From an uncultured Collinsella sp. (GTDB taxonomy: Bacteria > Actinomycetota > Coriobacteriia > Coriobacteriales > Coriobacteriaceae): a stretch of DNA of 12,790 nt. Made by a program: the position numbers and the translations under genes. Location: contig CAADVJ010000231.1 of assembly GCA_900752475.1 (NCBI GenBank), positions 1 through 12,790 of the forward strand. The letters are read 5' to 3'. Positions 7,102 to 12,790 of this stretch are shown piece by piece (within the stretch, counting starts at the first letter, position 1; each line of letters begins with the position of its first letter). The notes below the pieces were generated by a model, which was not told where the DNA came from, did not search any database, and saw only the letters and a program-made list of their open reading frames with translations.

Positions 7102-7193
7102 GCCCCGCATCGCCATCCTGGCGGGGCGATAAGAGCTCTTCGGGACTTATAAACCTGCGGACAAGCCATACCCGCAAGAGCTCCTATCGCTCC
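7102..7193 (-). other. Overlapping alternative stem-loops between the YeiH-like gene and the regulator
   Basis: A long imperfect inverted repeat pairs 7123-7144 with 7171-7193 (core GCGATA[A/G]GAGCTCTT, one bulged base, 26-nt loop). A second hairpin pairs GCCCCGC (7102-7108) with GCGGGGC (7121-7127). The segment 7123-7127 belongs to both stems, so only one can form fully. On the minus strand the order is long stem, then short hairpin, with no T-run after either. It could be a 3' structure of the gene ending at 7243 or a leader switch of the gene starting at 6976. A TATACT (7095-7090) follows. Confidence 0.5.
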
Positions 7194-7242
7194 ACCGTGA
7201 GAATGCGCTCACCAGCACGCAACACGCAAATAAGCTACTTCT

Positions 7243-8277
7243 CTACCAGATTCCCAGTACGTGTTGCATTCCCAAACTCATGCACGCAATGCCAATCCAG
7301 CAGCAAAAGCCCAATGCGATGGGCTTGCCGCCCTTTTTGACCAGCTCGACGATATCGGTATTAAAACCAATAGCCGCCATGGCCATCACAATAAAGAACT
7401 TCGACAGCTCCTTGATGGGCGCCGTGATGGACACGGGAAGCTGAAACACCGTGGTGATCACGCTCGCCAGCACAAAGAACAGCACAAACATGGGAAACGC
7501 GCGTTTAAGGGAGAACGTGCTTTTGGCGTCGCCGCCGGCTTTGCGCGCCAGATGCATCTGCCAGCATGCGAGGACCAACGTGATGGGGATAATGGCCAGC
7601 GTCCTGGTAAGCTTGACCACCGTGGCGCTCTCGAGCACATTGGCGCCGGGATGCATGCTGTCCCAGGCACTCGCCGCAGCCGTTACGGACGAGGTGTCGT
7701 TGATGGCGGTGCCGGCAAACAGGCCAAAGCCCTCGTTGGTCAGCCCGAGCATGCCGCCGAGCGTCGGAAACACGAGCGCCGCGATAACGTTAAACAGGAA
7801 GATGACCGAAATGGCCTGGGCAATCTCGCGATCGTCGGCATCGATGACGGGTGCGGTCGCGGCGATGGCAGAACCGCCGCAAATCGACGAACCCACACCC
7901 ACAAGCGTCGCGATCTTGCCCGGCACGTTCATGACGCGGCAGAGCACAAAGGCGATGACAAGCGAGGTCGAGATTGTCGCCACGATAATCGGCAGCGACT
8001 GGGCGCCCTTGGACAGAATCTGGGAGAGGTTCATGCCAAAGCCAAGCAGGATAACCGCGTACTGCAAGACTTTTTTGGACGTATAGGTAACGCCGGCGGC
8101 GAGCTGTTCGCGACGATTCTTGGGAAAGACGAGCGCCAGGACCATGCCAAAGAGGATGGCAAATACCGGACCGCCGACCACCTCAATTTGTTTGCCGAGC
8201 AACGTCGCGGGAATGGCGATGATCAGGCAGAACAAGACGCCTTTCCAGCGCTCGCGTACGGTATTCGCCAGCTGCAT
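7243..8277 (-). CDS. YeiH-family inner-membrane transporter (putative sulfate exporter family)
   Basis: A 344-residue, very hydrophobic protein with about ten membrane segments. It fits the YeiH family (older name conserved hypothetical 698), often labelled putative sulfate exporters, though the substrate is poorly established. Characteristic stretches are GGPVFAILFGMVLAL (35-49), LLGFGMNLSQIL (97-108), GVGSSICGGSAIAATAPVI (127-145), FAGTAINDTSSVTAAA (187-202) and the C-terminal MAAIGFNTDI. Two symmetry-related halves with small-residue-rich re-entrant segments are visible. The start at 8277 has AAGGA 8 nt upstream. It is transcribed away from a GntR/FCD regulator gene 163 bp away, the usual arrangement of a transporter and its regulator. 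Confidence 0.87.
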   Translation of the reverse strand: MQLANTVRERWKGVLFCLIIAIPATLLGKQIEVVGGPVFAILFGMVLALVFPKNRREQLAAGVTYTSKKVLQYAVILLGFGMNLSQILSKGAQSLPIIVATISTSLVIAFVLCRVMNVPGKIATLVGVGSSICGGSAIAATAPVIDADDREIAQAISVIFLFNVIAALVFPTLGGMLGLTNEGFGLFAGTAINDTSSVTAAASAWDSMHPGANVLESATVVKLTRTLAIIPITLVLACWQMHLARKAGGDAKSTFSLKRAFPMFVLFFVLASVITTVFQLPVSITAPIKELSKFFIVMAMAAIGFNTDIVELVKKGGKPIALGFCCWIGIACMSLGMQHVLGIW

Positions 8278-8440
8278 ATGGGATTCCTTCTTTCTATTTC
8301 ACGTGTGCGACGGCTTATGATACGGCAACATTGAGCACAGCCCTGCGCAAACACAGACTAAGATGCCGCAATAGTTCTCAGGCAACAGCCGAATTACCCA
8401 CCGCGGAGAGCTGATTCGCGGCATAATTAGCAACTGACAT
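8278..8440. promoter_or_regulatory. Divergent promoter region, YeiH-like gene and GntR gene
   Basis: The region must hold promoters for both genes. On the plus strand CATAAT (8422-8427) is a possible -10 for the GntR gene. Directly upstream is an inverted repeat CCGCG-N11-CGCGG (8401-8421), a candidate operator. On the minus strand TATCAT (8320-8315) is a possible -10 for the transporter gene. No good -35 boxes are visible. Confidence 0.35.
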
Positions 8441-9172
8441 ATGAGTTTGATAGAACAGTTGCGAGGCGCTATGGAAGAATCGATGCACGTCGGCGAGCAG
8501 GAAACGAGCCTACAGGACCAGTCCTACCACACCATTCGACGCAAAATCGTCTACCTGGACTACAAGCCGGGCGAAAAGCTCGGCGTCAAACAGTTTTGCG
8601 ACGACCTGGACATGGGCCGCACGCCCGTGCGCGAGGCTTTGGTTCGCTTGGCGCAGGAAGGCCTGGTGCGCACCGTGCCCCAGAGCGGCACCTACGTCTC
8701 ACCCATCAACCTCACCCTTGCCGAGAGTGCCTGTTACATCCGCGAGCATCTGGAAAAGCAGGTGATCGTGGAGTGCTGTGCGCGCGCCACCTCGGCAGGC
8801 ATCGAGCAGCTCGACCGCGCCATCGCGCTGCAGGAAAAGGCCATGGCCGACGAGGATCGCATCGGCTTCTTTTTGAGCGATAACCTCATGCATCACATGA
8901 TTTTTAGCATCGCATGTCGCAGCACCGTGTGGTCGTGGCTCGAAGAGACCAATGCCGACCTTGAGCGCTTCCGCTGGCTGCGCGCTGCCACGCAGGTTCT
9001 CGACAATCAGGACATCGTGAACGAGCACAAGCAGATTCGCCGCGCTATCGCCGGTCGCGACCCCATCGAAGCGAGCTTTTTGGTCAGCAAGCACCTGCAT
9101 ATGATGTTTCGCAACCAGACCGAGGTCCTGGACCAGTTCCCCGAGTACTTCGAGACCAGCAAGCTCCGCTAA
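8441..9172 (+). CDS. GntR-family regulator with FCD domain
   Basis: A 243-residue FadR-type GntR regulator. The winged helix-turn-helix spans about residues 27-87, with GRTPVREALVRLAQEGLVRTVPQSGTYV (59-86). An FCD ligand domain fills about 95-225 and keeps the likely metal ligands: Asp147 and His151/152 (DNLMHH), His196 (NEH) and His218 (SKHLH). FCD regulators sense small carboxylates or similar ligands; the ligand here is unknown. The divergent YeiH-like transporter gene is the likely target. The start is uncertain: 8441 has no visible ribosome binding site and would sit very close to the predicted transcript start, whereas ATG 8471 has GAGG 4 nt upstream and leaves a 233-residue protein. 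The stop codon overlaps the first bases of the hairpin repeat at 9171. Confidence 0.9.
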   Translation: MSLIEQLRGAMEESMHVGEQETSLQDQSYHTIRRKIVYLDYKPGEKLGVKQFCDDLDMGRTPVREALVRLAQEGLVRTVPQSGTYVSPINLTLAESACYIREHLEKQVIVECCARATSAGIEQLDRAIALQEKAMADEDRIGFFLSDNLMHHMIFSIACRSTVWSWLEETNADLERFRWLRAATQVLDNQDIVNEHKQIRRAIAGRDPIEASFLVSKHLHMMFRNQTEVLDQFPEYFETSKLR

Positions 9173-9207
9173 CCTGCCAAAAAGGGACAGGTTTATTTTG
9201 GCAGGTT
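9171..9207 (+). repeat. 37-nt REP-like hairpin element, copy 2
   Basis: A perfect 12-bp inverted repeat, AACCTGCCAAAA / TTTTGGCAGGTT, encloses 13 nt containing GGGACAGG. Its first two bases are the last two of the GntR stop codon (TAA 9170-9172). Identity with copy 3 continues past the stem (TTTATCTGGG). It is followed by TTTATC and may terminate the GntR transcript. Nearly identical to 11357-11393 in the opposite orientation. Confidence 0.75.
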
Positions 9208-9225
9208 TTATCTGGGCAAATGCAA

Positions 9226-9261
9226 CAAGGCCCGGCTCCGCTGCAACGGAGCCGGGCCTTG
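9226..9261 (-). terminator. Terminator hairpin after glmS
   Basis: A perfect 15-bp stem, CAAGGCCCGGCTCCG with its complement and a 6-nt loop. It lies 22 nt past the glmS stop on the minus strand and is followed by TTGCATTTGCC, a moderate T-rich tail. It separates the convergent GntR and glmS transcripts and could act in both directions. Confidence 0.7.
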
Positions 9262-9283
9262 GTCGCTAGGACGGCGGAACCAA

Positions 9284-11131
9284 CTATTCCACGGTCACGC
9301 TCTTAGCCAGGTTTCGGGGTTGGTCGACGTCGCAGCCGCGCAGGATGGCGACCTCGCGGGCGAGCAGCTGCAGCGGGACGCTCGCCGTGATGGGGCTGAA
9401 CACGTCGCGGACTGCTGGCACGCGGATAATGCAGTCGGCGATCTTGTTGATCTCCTCGTCGCCCTCGGTGGCAACGACGATGACCTTGGCGCCGCGCGCC
9501 TTGCACTCCATGAGGTTCGACACGGTCTTGTCGTAGGTGGCACTCTTGGTGGCCACGGCGATGACAGGGAAGCCCGGGTCGATCAGCGCGATGGGGCCGT
9601 GCTTCATCTCACCGGCGGCGTAGGCCTCGGCGTGCAGGTAGCTGACCTCTTTGAGCTTGAGCGCGCCCTCGTAGGAAATAGCGGCACCCATGCCACGGCC
9701 CACGAACAGCGCCGACTGCGCGTCCTTGCACAGCAGGGCGGCCTCATGCACGGCCTCGGTTTGGGTATCCAAAATCCACTGGATCTGCTCGGCCGTATCG
9801 GAAAGCTCGCGGAACAGCATGCGCGCCTGCTTGGTGGTCAAGCGGTACTTGACCTGCGCCAGCAGCAGAGCCAAAAGCGTAAGGCTCACGACCTGGCCGA
9901 TGAAGCTCTTGGTCGAGGCGACCGCGATCTCCTTGTTGGCCTTGGTGTAGATGACGCCGTCGCTCTCACGCGCCACGGGGCTGCCCACCACGTTGGTGAT
10001 GCCGAAGACCTTGGCACCCTTGATGCGCGCATCGCGAATGGCGGCAAGGGTATCGGCCGTCTCGCCCGACTGGGACACGGCAACGACAAGCGTCGTCGGC
10101 GTAATGATGGGGTTGCGATAACGGAACTCGCTGGCCGCCTCCACCTCGGTGGGGATGCGAGCCCAGCCCTCAATGAGATTCTTGGCAATGAGGCCAGCGT
10201 GATAGCTGGTGCCGCAAGCGATCACGTAGACGCGGTCGATGTCGTTGAGCTCCTCGAGCGAAAGGCCCAGCTCGTCGATGTCGAGCTCGCCGGCCGGCGT
10301 CATACGACCGACCAGCGTGTCGCGCACGACGCGCGGCTGCTCGTGGATTTCCTTGAGCATAAAGTCGGGATAACCGCCCTTTTCTGCCATGTCCAGGTCC
10401 CAGTCGATGTGGGTGACCTTGGGCTCGATAACGTTGCCGGCCTCGTCGGTGTACTCGACGCCTGCGGGCGTGAGCTTGGCAAACTGACCGTCCTCGAGCA
10501 CCACGACATCGCGGGTGGCGTCGATGAGCGCGATGACATCAGAAGCAACATAGGAGCCGGTTTCACCCACACCGACTACGATCGGGGAATCCTTGCGGGC
10601 CACGGCGATCACGCCGGGCTCGTCAGCGCACACGGCGGCCAGACCATAGGCACCGACCACGTGGGTGCAAGCCTCGCGCACGGAGGCCATCAGGTCGTGC
10701 GTCTCGGCATAAGCCTCTTCGATCAGATGCGCGAAGACCTCGGTATCGGTCTCGCTCTTAAAGTGGTGGCCGCGGTCCTCCAGCTCTTCGCGCAGTTCGG
10801 CGAAGTTCTCGATGATGCCGTTGTGGACGATGGCGATACGACCGTCGCAGCTGGTGTGGGGGTGAGCGTTAACGACGGAGGGCTTGCCGTGGGTGGCCCA
10901 ACGGGTGTGGCCGATACCGCAGGTAGCGTCGCTGTCGATGTTGGAAAGCTCGCTCTCCAGGCCCGCGACCTTGCCCACGCGGCGGATGACGTCGAGGTGC
11001 GCCGCAGCGCCCTCGCCCACCTCGAGCGCGACGCCCGAGGAGTCATAGCCGCGATACTCCATACGCTTGAGGCCTGTGACCAGGATGTTCTTTGCAATAT
11101 CAGAGCCGGTGTAGCCGACAATTCCGCACAT
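9284..11131 (-). CDS. glmS: Glutamine--fructose-6-phosphate aminotransferase (isomerizing)
   Basis: A 615-residue, complete GlmS. It converts fructose-6-phosphate and glutamine to glucosamine-6-phosphate and glutamate in the cytoplasm, the first step toward UDP-GlcNAc for peptidoglycan. The class II glutaminase domain begins MCGIVGYTG, with Cys2 as nucleophile after Met removal, and shows HTRWATHG, the oxyanion-region HNGIIEN and ETDTEV. Two SIS sugar-isomerase domains follow (ACGTSYHAG, SQSGETADT; then GRGMGAAISYEGALKLKEVS, GEMKHGPIALI). The tail DQPRNLAKSVTVE is the family's conserved C-terminus, which caps the active site and channels ammonia. The start at 11131 is fixed by the need for Cys at position 2 and by AAGGGA 8 nt upstream; the frame extends to 11194 but that would bury the catalytic Cys. 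No glmS ribozyme is recognisable in the leader. It is divergent from a LacI-type regulator gene. Confidence 0.98.
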   Translation of the reverse strand: MCGIVGYTGSDIAKNILVTGLKRMEYRGYDSSGVALEVGEGAAAHLDVIRRVGKVAGLESELSNIDSDATCGIGHTRWATHGKPSVVNAHPHTSCDGRIAIVHNGIIENFAELREELEDRGHHFKSETDTEVFAHLIEEAYAETHDLMASVREACTHVVGAYGLAAVCADEPGVIAVARKDSPIVVGVGETGSYVASDVIALIDATRDVVVLEDGQFAKLTPAGVEYTDEAGNVIEPKVTHIDWDLDMAEKGGYPDFMLKEIHEQPRVVRDTLVGRMTPAGELDIDELGLSLEELNDIDRVYVIACGTSYHAGLIAKNLIEGWARIPTEVEAASEFRYRNPIITPTTLVVAVSQSGETADTLAAIRDARIKGAKVFGITNVVGSPVARESDGVIYTKANKEIAVASTKSFIGQVVSLTLLALLLAQVKYRLTTKQARMLFRELSDTAEQIQWILDTQTEAVHEAALLCKDAQSALFVGRGMGAAISYEGALKLKEVSYLHAEAYAAGEMKHGPIALIDPGFPVIAVATKSATYDKTVSNLMECKARGAKVIVVATEGDEEINKIADCIIRVPAVRDVFSPITASVPLQLLAREVAILRGCDVDQPRNLAKSVTVE

Positions 11132-11232
11132 AGGATAAGTCCCTTCGTCCGCTTGACTGCAAAACGTCCACGCACAGGGGGCGCTGAGACGCATAACGTT
11201 CGAGTATTGTACTCACGCAAACGCAAGCTGAT

Positions 11233-11266
11233 ATACCAGAAGTGGTATCTCAACTTAGATACCACT
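11233..11266. promoter_or_regulatory. Three-half-site operator in the glmS promoter region
   Basis: AGTGGTATCT-N6-AGATACCACT (11241-11266) is a perfect 10-bp-arm inverted repeat. The left arm also pairs with an upstream half-site, ATACCA-GAAG-TGGTAT (11233-11248), giving three alternating half-sites. On the minus strand TGGTATATC (11239-11231 region) resembles an extended -10, and TACAAT lies 19 bp downstream, so a bound protein would affect glmS transcription. The TGGTAT half-site resembles those of HutC/NagR-type GntR regulators of amino-sugar genes, but the spacing differs; assignment is inference. Confidence 0.55.
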
Positions 11267-11293
11267 CGATGCACACACGTCCAGCCGGTCCAA

Positions 11294-11328
11294 ACCACCA
11301 CAAAGGTACCTGCCCCCTTCGTGGTGGT
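11294..11328 (+). other. Intergenic hairpin
   Basis: ACCACCAC (11294-11301) pairs with GTGGTGGT (11321-11328), and after one mismatch AAGG pairs with CCTT, a 12-bp stem with a loop of about 9 nt. No T-run follows on either strand, so it is not a standard terminator. It lies upstream of both inferred start sites. Confidence 0.4.
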
Positions 11329-11356
11329 CGCGCTGGCAACGGCGTTTCCCCAGATA

Positions 11357-11393
11357 AACCTGCCAAAATAAACCTGTCCCTTTTTGGTAGGTT
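11357..11393 (-). repeat. 37-nt REP-like hairpin element, copy 3
   Basis: Reverse complement of copy 2 with a single change in the 37 nt (G to T at 11388 on the plus strand), which turns a stem pair into a G-T wobble when read on the plus strand. Outside the stem the match continues through AGATAAACC on the left, with one T fewer than in copy 2. The element covers the -35 region of the promoter for the LacI-type gene, whose -10 starts 9 bp further on. Confidence 0.75.
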
Positions 11394-11398
11394 TGGGA

Positions 11399-11432
11399 TG
11401 CTACAATCTGGCTTGTACTTGAAACGCATCAA
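11399..11432 (+). promoter_or_regulatory. Promoter and candidate self-operator of the LacI-type gene
   Basis: TGCTACAAT (11399-11407) is an extended -10, with no matching -35. TTGAAACGCATCAA (11419-11432) follows: outer arms TTGA / TCAA and a central CG, the usual layout of LacI-family operators. It would lie a few bases past the start site, where bound protein blocks the polymerase, and just before the ribosome binding site (AAGGGG). Control by the encoded protein itself is inferred. Confidence 0.5.
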
Positions 11433-11442
11433 AGGGGCCGCT

Positions 11443-12555
11443 ATGGCAAAGGTAAAAATCAGCGACGTCGCGCGCGAGGCCGGGGTTTCGTTGGGCACGG
11501 TTTCCAACGCGCTCAACCACCCCGAAAAGCTGCGCCCCGAGACCCTCAAGCTCATCAACGAGACCATCAATCGCCTTGGCTACCTGCCCAACCAAAGCGC
11601 CCGTCAGCTCGCGGGCGGCGCCACCAAGTCCTTTGGCCTGGTGCTCCCCCGTCTCGATCACGGCTTTTCGCTCCAAATCGCCAGCGGCGCCCACAACGAG
11701 GCCCGCAAGCACGACTACGACCTGCTCATCGCCAACGCCGATAACGACGATATTCTCGAGGACCATTACCTGCGCTACTTTATGGGCACGCAGATGTCCG
11801 GCGTCATGGTTCAGCCCATGGCATCCCCCGACTGGCACCCCGCCATGGCCAAGATGCCCGTGCCGATCGTCCACCTGGACATCCATTGCTCCGAGCCCGG
11901 CTACTACGTAGCGGCCGACAACGAGGCCCAGGGTCGCATCATTGCCGAACTCGCCATCGCCCGCGGCGCGCACCATATTGTCGTCGTCGGCCGAGCAGCA
12001 TTTATGCAGCTCACCCTACGTGTGCTTGGCATTCACAAGGCCCTCGCTCTGCACCCCGATATCAAGATCGAAGTCATCGACGCCGGCGAATGGAATACCG
12101 CTGCCGACGGCTACGGCATCGGTGCCCAAATCGCCGAGCGCCCCGCGAACGAACGCCCCGATTTTGTCGTCGGCCTGACCGACGTGTTGGCCTCGGGCGT
12201 TATCTCGGCGCTGGTCGACAAGGGCATCTCTGTCCCCGGGCAAGTACGCGTAGCAGGTTGCGATGGCAACCCACTCGCTTGGAGCGGATCGGTCCCGCTC
12301 ACTACGGTAGCGCCCCCGGGCTACGAGATTGGCCGCAAGGGCGTTCAATTGCTGATGGAGCAAATCGAGAACAAGGCGCCGGCGAAGCCCAAGCACGTCC
12401 ACATCGGCTCTGCCGCGCGCACCGTCACCGCAGTCACCGCCGCCGAGGACATCAACCGCCAAGAACTCGTGCGGCCGTTCCTGCTGGAGCGCGCCAGCAC
12501 CCAGGCAAGCAGCCAGACCGACGCCACGGCCATCAACCTCGGTGCGTATCTATAG
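11443..12555 (+). CDS. LacI-family transcriptional regulator
   Basis: A 370-residue LacI/GalR-type repressor. The N-terminal helix-turn-helix is clear: VKISDVAREAGVSLGTVSNALN (4-25), followed by the hinge-helix region GYLPNQSARQLAGG (46-59). A periplasmic-binding-protein-like sugar-sensing domain runs to about 340 (FGLVLPRLDHGFSLQIASGA; PDFVVGLTDVLASGVISALVDKGISVPGQVRVAGCDGNP). The final 25-30 residues are a polar tail beyond the usual family end. The start at 11443 is chosen for AAGGGG 5 nt upstream and because the DNA-binding domain begins at once; the same frame is open upstream but encodes nothing related. It is probably a sugar- or metabolite-responsive repressor. Its position divergent to glmS suggests, but does not show, a role in carbohydrate or amino-sugar control. 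Confidence 0.93.
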   Translation: MAKVKISDVAREAGVSLGTVSNALNHPEKLRPETLKLINETINRLGYLPNQSARQLAGGATKSFGLVLPRLDHGFSLQIASGAHNEARKHDYDLLIANADNDDILEDHYLRYFMGTQMSGVMVQPMASPDWHPAMAKMPVPIVHLDIHCSEPGYYVAADNEAQGRIIAELAIARGAHHIVVVGRAAFMQLTLRVLGIHKALALHPDIKIEVIDAGEWNTAADGYGIGAQIAERPANERPDFVVGLTDVLASGVISALVDKGISVPGQVRVAGCDGNPLAWSGSVPLTTVAPPGYEIGRKGVQLLMEQIENKAPAKPKHVHIGSAARTVTAVTAAEDINRQELVRPFLLERASTQASSQTDATAINLGAYL

Positions 12556-12582
12556 CACGCCCGTAAGTATGCTAAGTCGCCG

Positions 12583-12628
12583 CTTAAGCAAAAGGGGCCC
12601 GACCATTGCCGGGCCCCTTTTGCTTAAG
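12583..12628. terminator. Bidirectional terminator between convergent genes
   Basis: A perfect 19-bp stem (CTTAAGCAAAAGGGGCCCG and its complement) with an 8-nt loop. Each strand reads GGGCCCCTTTTGC into the 3' arm, so it can stop transcripts from both the LacI-type gene (stop 12555) and the leftward gene ending at 12669. A smaller hairpin, CAATTGC / GCAATTG (12641-12667), lies between it and the leftward stop. Confidence 0.85.
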
Positions 12629-12668
12629 TGCAAACGTGGGCAATTGCTCGTTTCAACACCGCAATTGT

Positions 12669-12790
12669 CTAGCGCACGGCCTTGACTGCCGCTGCCAGGT
12701 CGAACAACGTATCGAGCACGGCCTCGCAGCCATCCACCACGTCCTGCGGCAGCGGAACAATGTCCGGAACGGGAAAACAGGAGGAGGGGG
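12669..12790 (-). CDS. C-terminal fragment of an unidentified gene
   Basis: A minus-strand frame is open from the right edge to a TAG at 12671-12669 and gives 39 residues ending VVDGCEAVLDTLFDLAAAVKAVR. The end looks like an amphipathic helix. It follows a Pro-rich stretch (FPVPDIVPLP) that could be a domain linker. The codon use matches its neighbours, and a terminator lies just beyond the stop, which supports a real gene that begins outside the window. I cannot name the product from so short a piece. Confidence 0.55.
   Translation of the reverse strand, partial: PSSCFPVPDIVPLPQDVVDGCEAVLDTLFDLAAAVKAVR

Larger units (their letters stand above)
11132..11442. promoter_or_regulatory. glmS / LacI-type regulator divergent control region
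   Basis: This 311-bp gap has no credible gene. From left to right it holds the glmS leader with AAGGGA; a minus-strand TACAAT (11214-11209), a possible glmS -10; operator-like half-sites (11233-11266); a hairpin (11294-11328); the REP-like element copy 3 (11357-11393); an extended -10 for the rightward gene (11399-11407); and a candidate LacI-type operator (11419-11432). Each is listed separately where it can be supported. Confidence 0.6.

Noticed and set aside
7123..7193. The long inverted repeat as a tRNA or selenocysteine tRNA
   Set aside because: There is no cloverleaf, T-loop motif (GTTCRANNC) or acceptor CCA; it is a simple long hairpin.
7261..8334. Plus-strand open frame of 357 codons opposite the YeiH-like gene
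   Set aside because: Extremely rich in His, Arg, Lys and Asp with no recognisable domain; a mirror of the transporter's codons.
11132..11194. Longer glmS start at 11194
   Set aside because: It would place 21 residues before MCGIVG and block the catalytic N-terminal Cys; AAGGGA fits the ATG at 11131.
11132..11280. A glmS ribozyme/riboswitch in the glmS leader
   Set aside because: I see none of the conserved core of that ribozyme, and the leader is short; an operator-type control is more consistent with what is visible.
9320..11371. Plus-strand open frame of 683 codons opposite glmS
   Set aside because: It is the antisense of an unmistakable glmS. Its translation is rich in His, Gly and Ala with no domain, as expected from the complement of GC-rich codons, and it has no ribosome binding site.
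1..12790. CRISPR array, prophage, toxin-antitoxin pair or defence island
   Set aside because: No regularly spaced direct repeats, no phage structural or integrase genes, and no nuclease or toxin-like pairs are visible; all complete genes are regulators, transporters, metabolism or unknown singletons.

Overview
The window looks like ordinary chromosome from a high-GC, host-associated actinobacterium. I favour Coriobacteriia (a Collinsella-like genome). The reasons are GC-rich codon use, strong AGGAGG-type ribosome binding sites, and genes sitting singly or in very short operons separated by regulator-rich gaps. This assignment rests on overall style, not on a marker gene, and is tentative.

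Layout, left to right. (1) 1-3582, minus strand: a three-gene operon with a MarR-type repressor, then the two halves of a heterodimeric ABC exporter. The first half carries a degenerate ATPase site; the second runs off the left edge before its ATPase domain. The promoter in front of marR carries a twice-repeated motif that may be the repressor's operator. (2) 3702-4054, minus: a small unrecognised protein with its own strong terminator. (3) 4349-4870, plus: a short nitroreductase-family flavoprotein. (4) 5099-5674, minus: an unrecognised single-pass membrane protein. (5) 5759-6976, minus: a regulator with a Fis-type DNA-binding end and a decayed NtrC-like ATPase core. (6) 7243-8277, minus: a YeiH-family inner-membrane transporter, divergent from (7) 8441-9172, plus: a GntR/FCD regulator that is the obvious candidate to control it. 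(8) 9284-11131, minus: glmS, which makes glucosamine-6-phosphate, the entry to cell-wall amino sugars. (9) 11443-12555, plus: a LacI-family regulator divergent from glmS. (10) 12669-12790, minus: the C-terminal tail of a gene that enters from the right.

The most unusual signal is outside the genes. Three 37-nt hairpin elements (5052-5088, 9171-9207, 11357-11393) share length, a GGGAC[A/G]GG core at the same internal position and stem-loop form, while two distinct stem sequences are used. Two are near-identical and lie inverted on either side of glmS. They look like REP-type dispersed palindromes. Other points worth checking are a three-half-site operator over the glmS promoter region, overlapping alternative stem-loops between the YeiH gene and the Fis-type regulator, and loss of the ATPase and sigma-54 motifs in that regulator. 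I see no CRISPR array, tRNA, rRNA, phage, transposase gene or recognisable defence system here.
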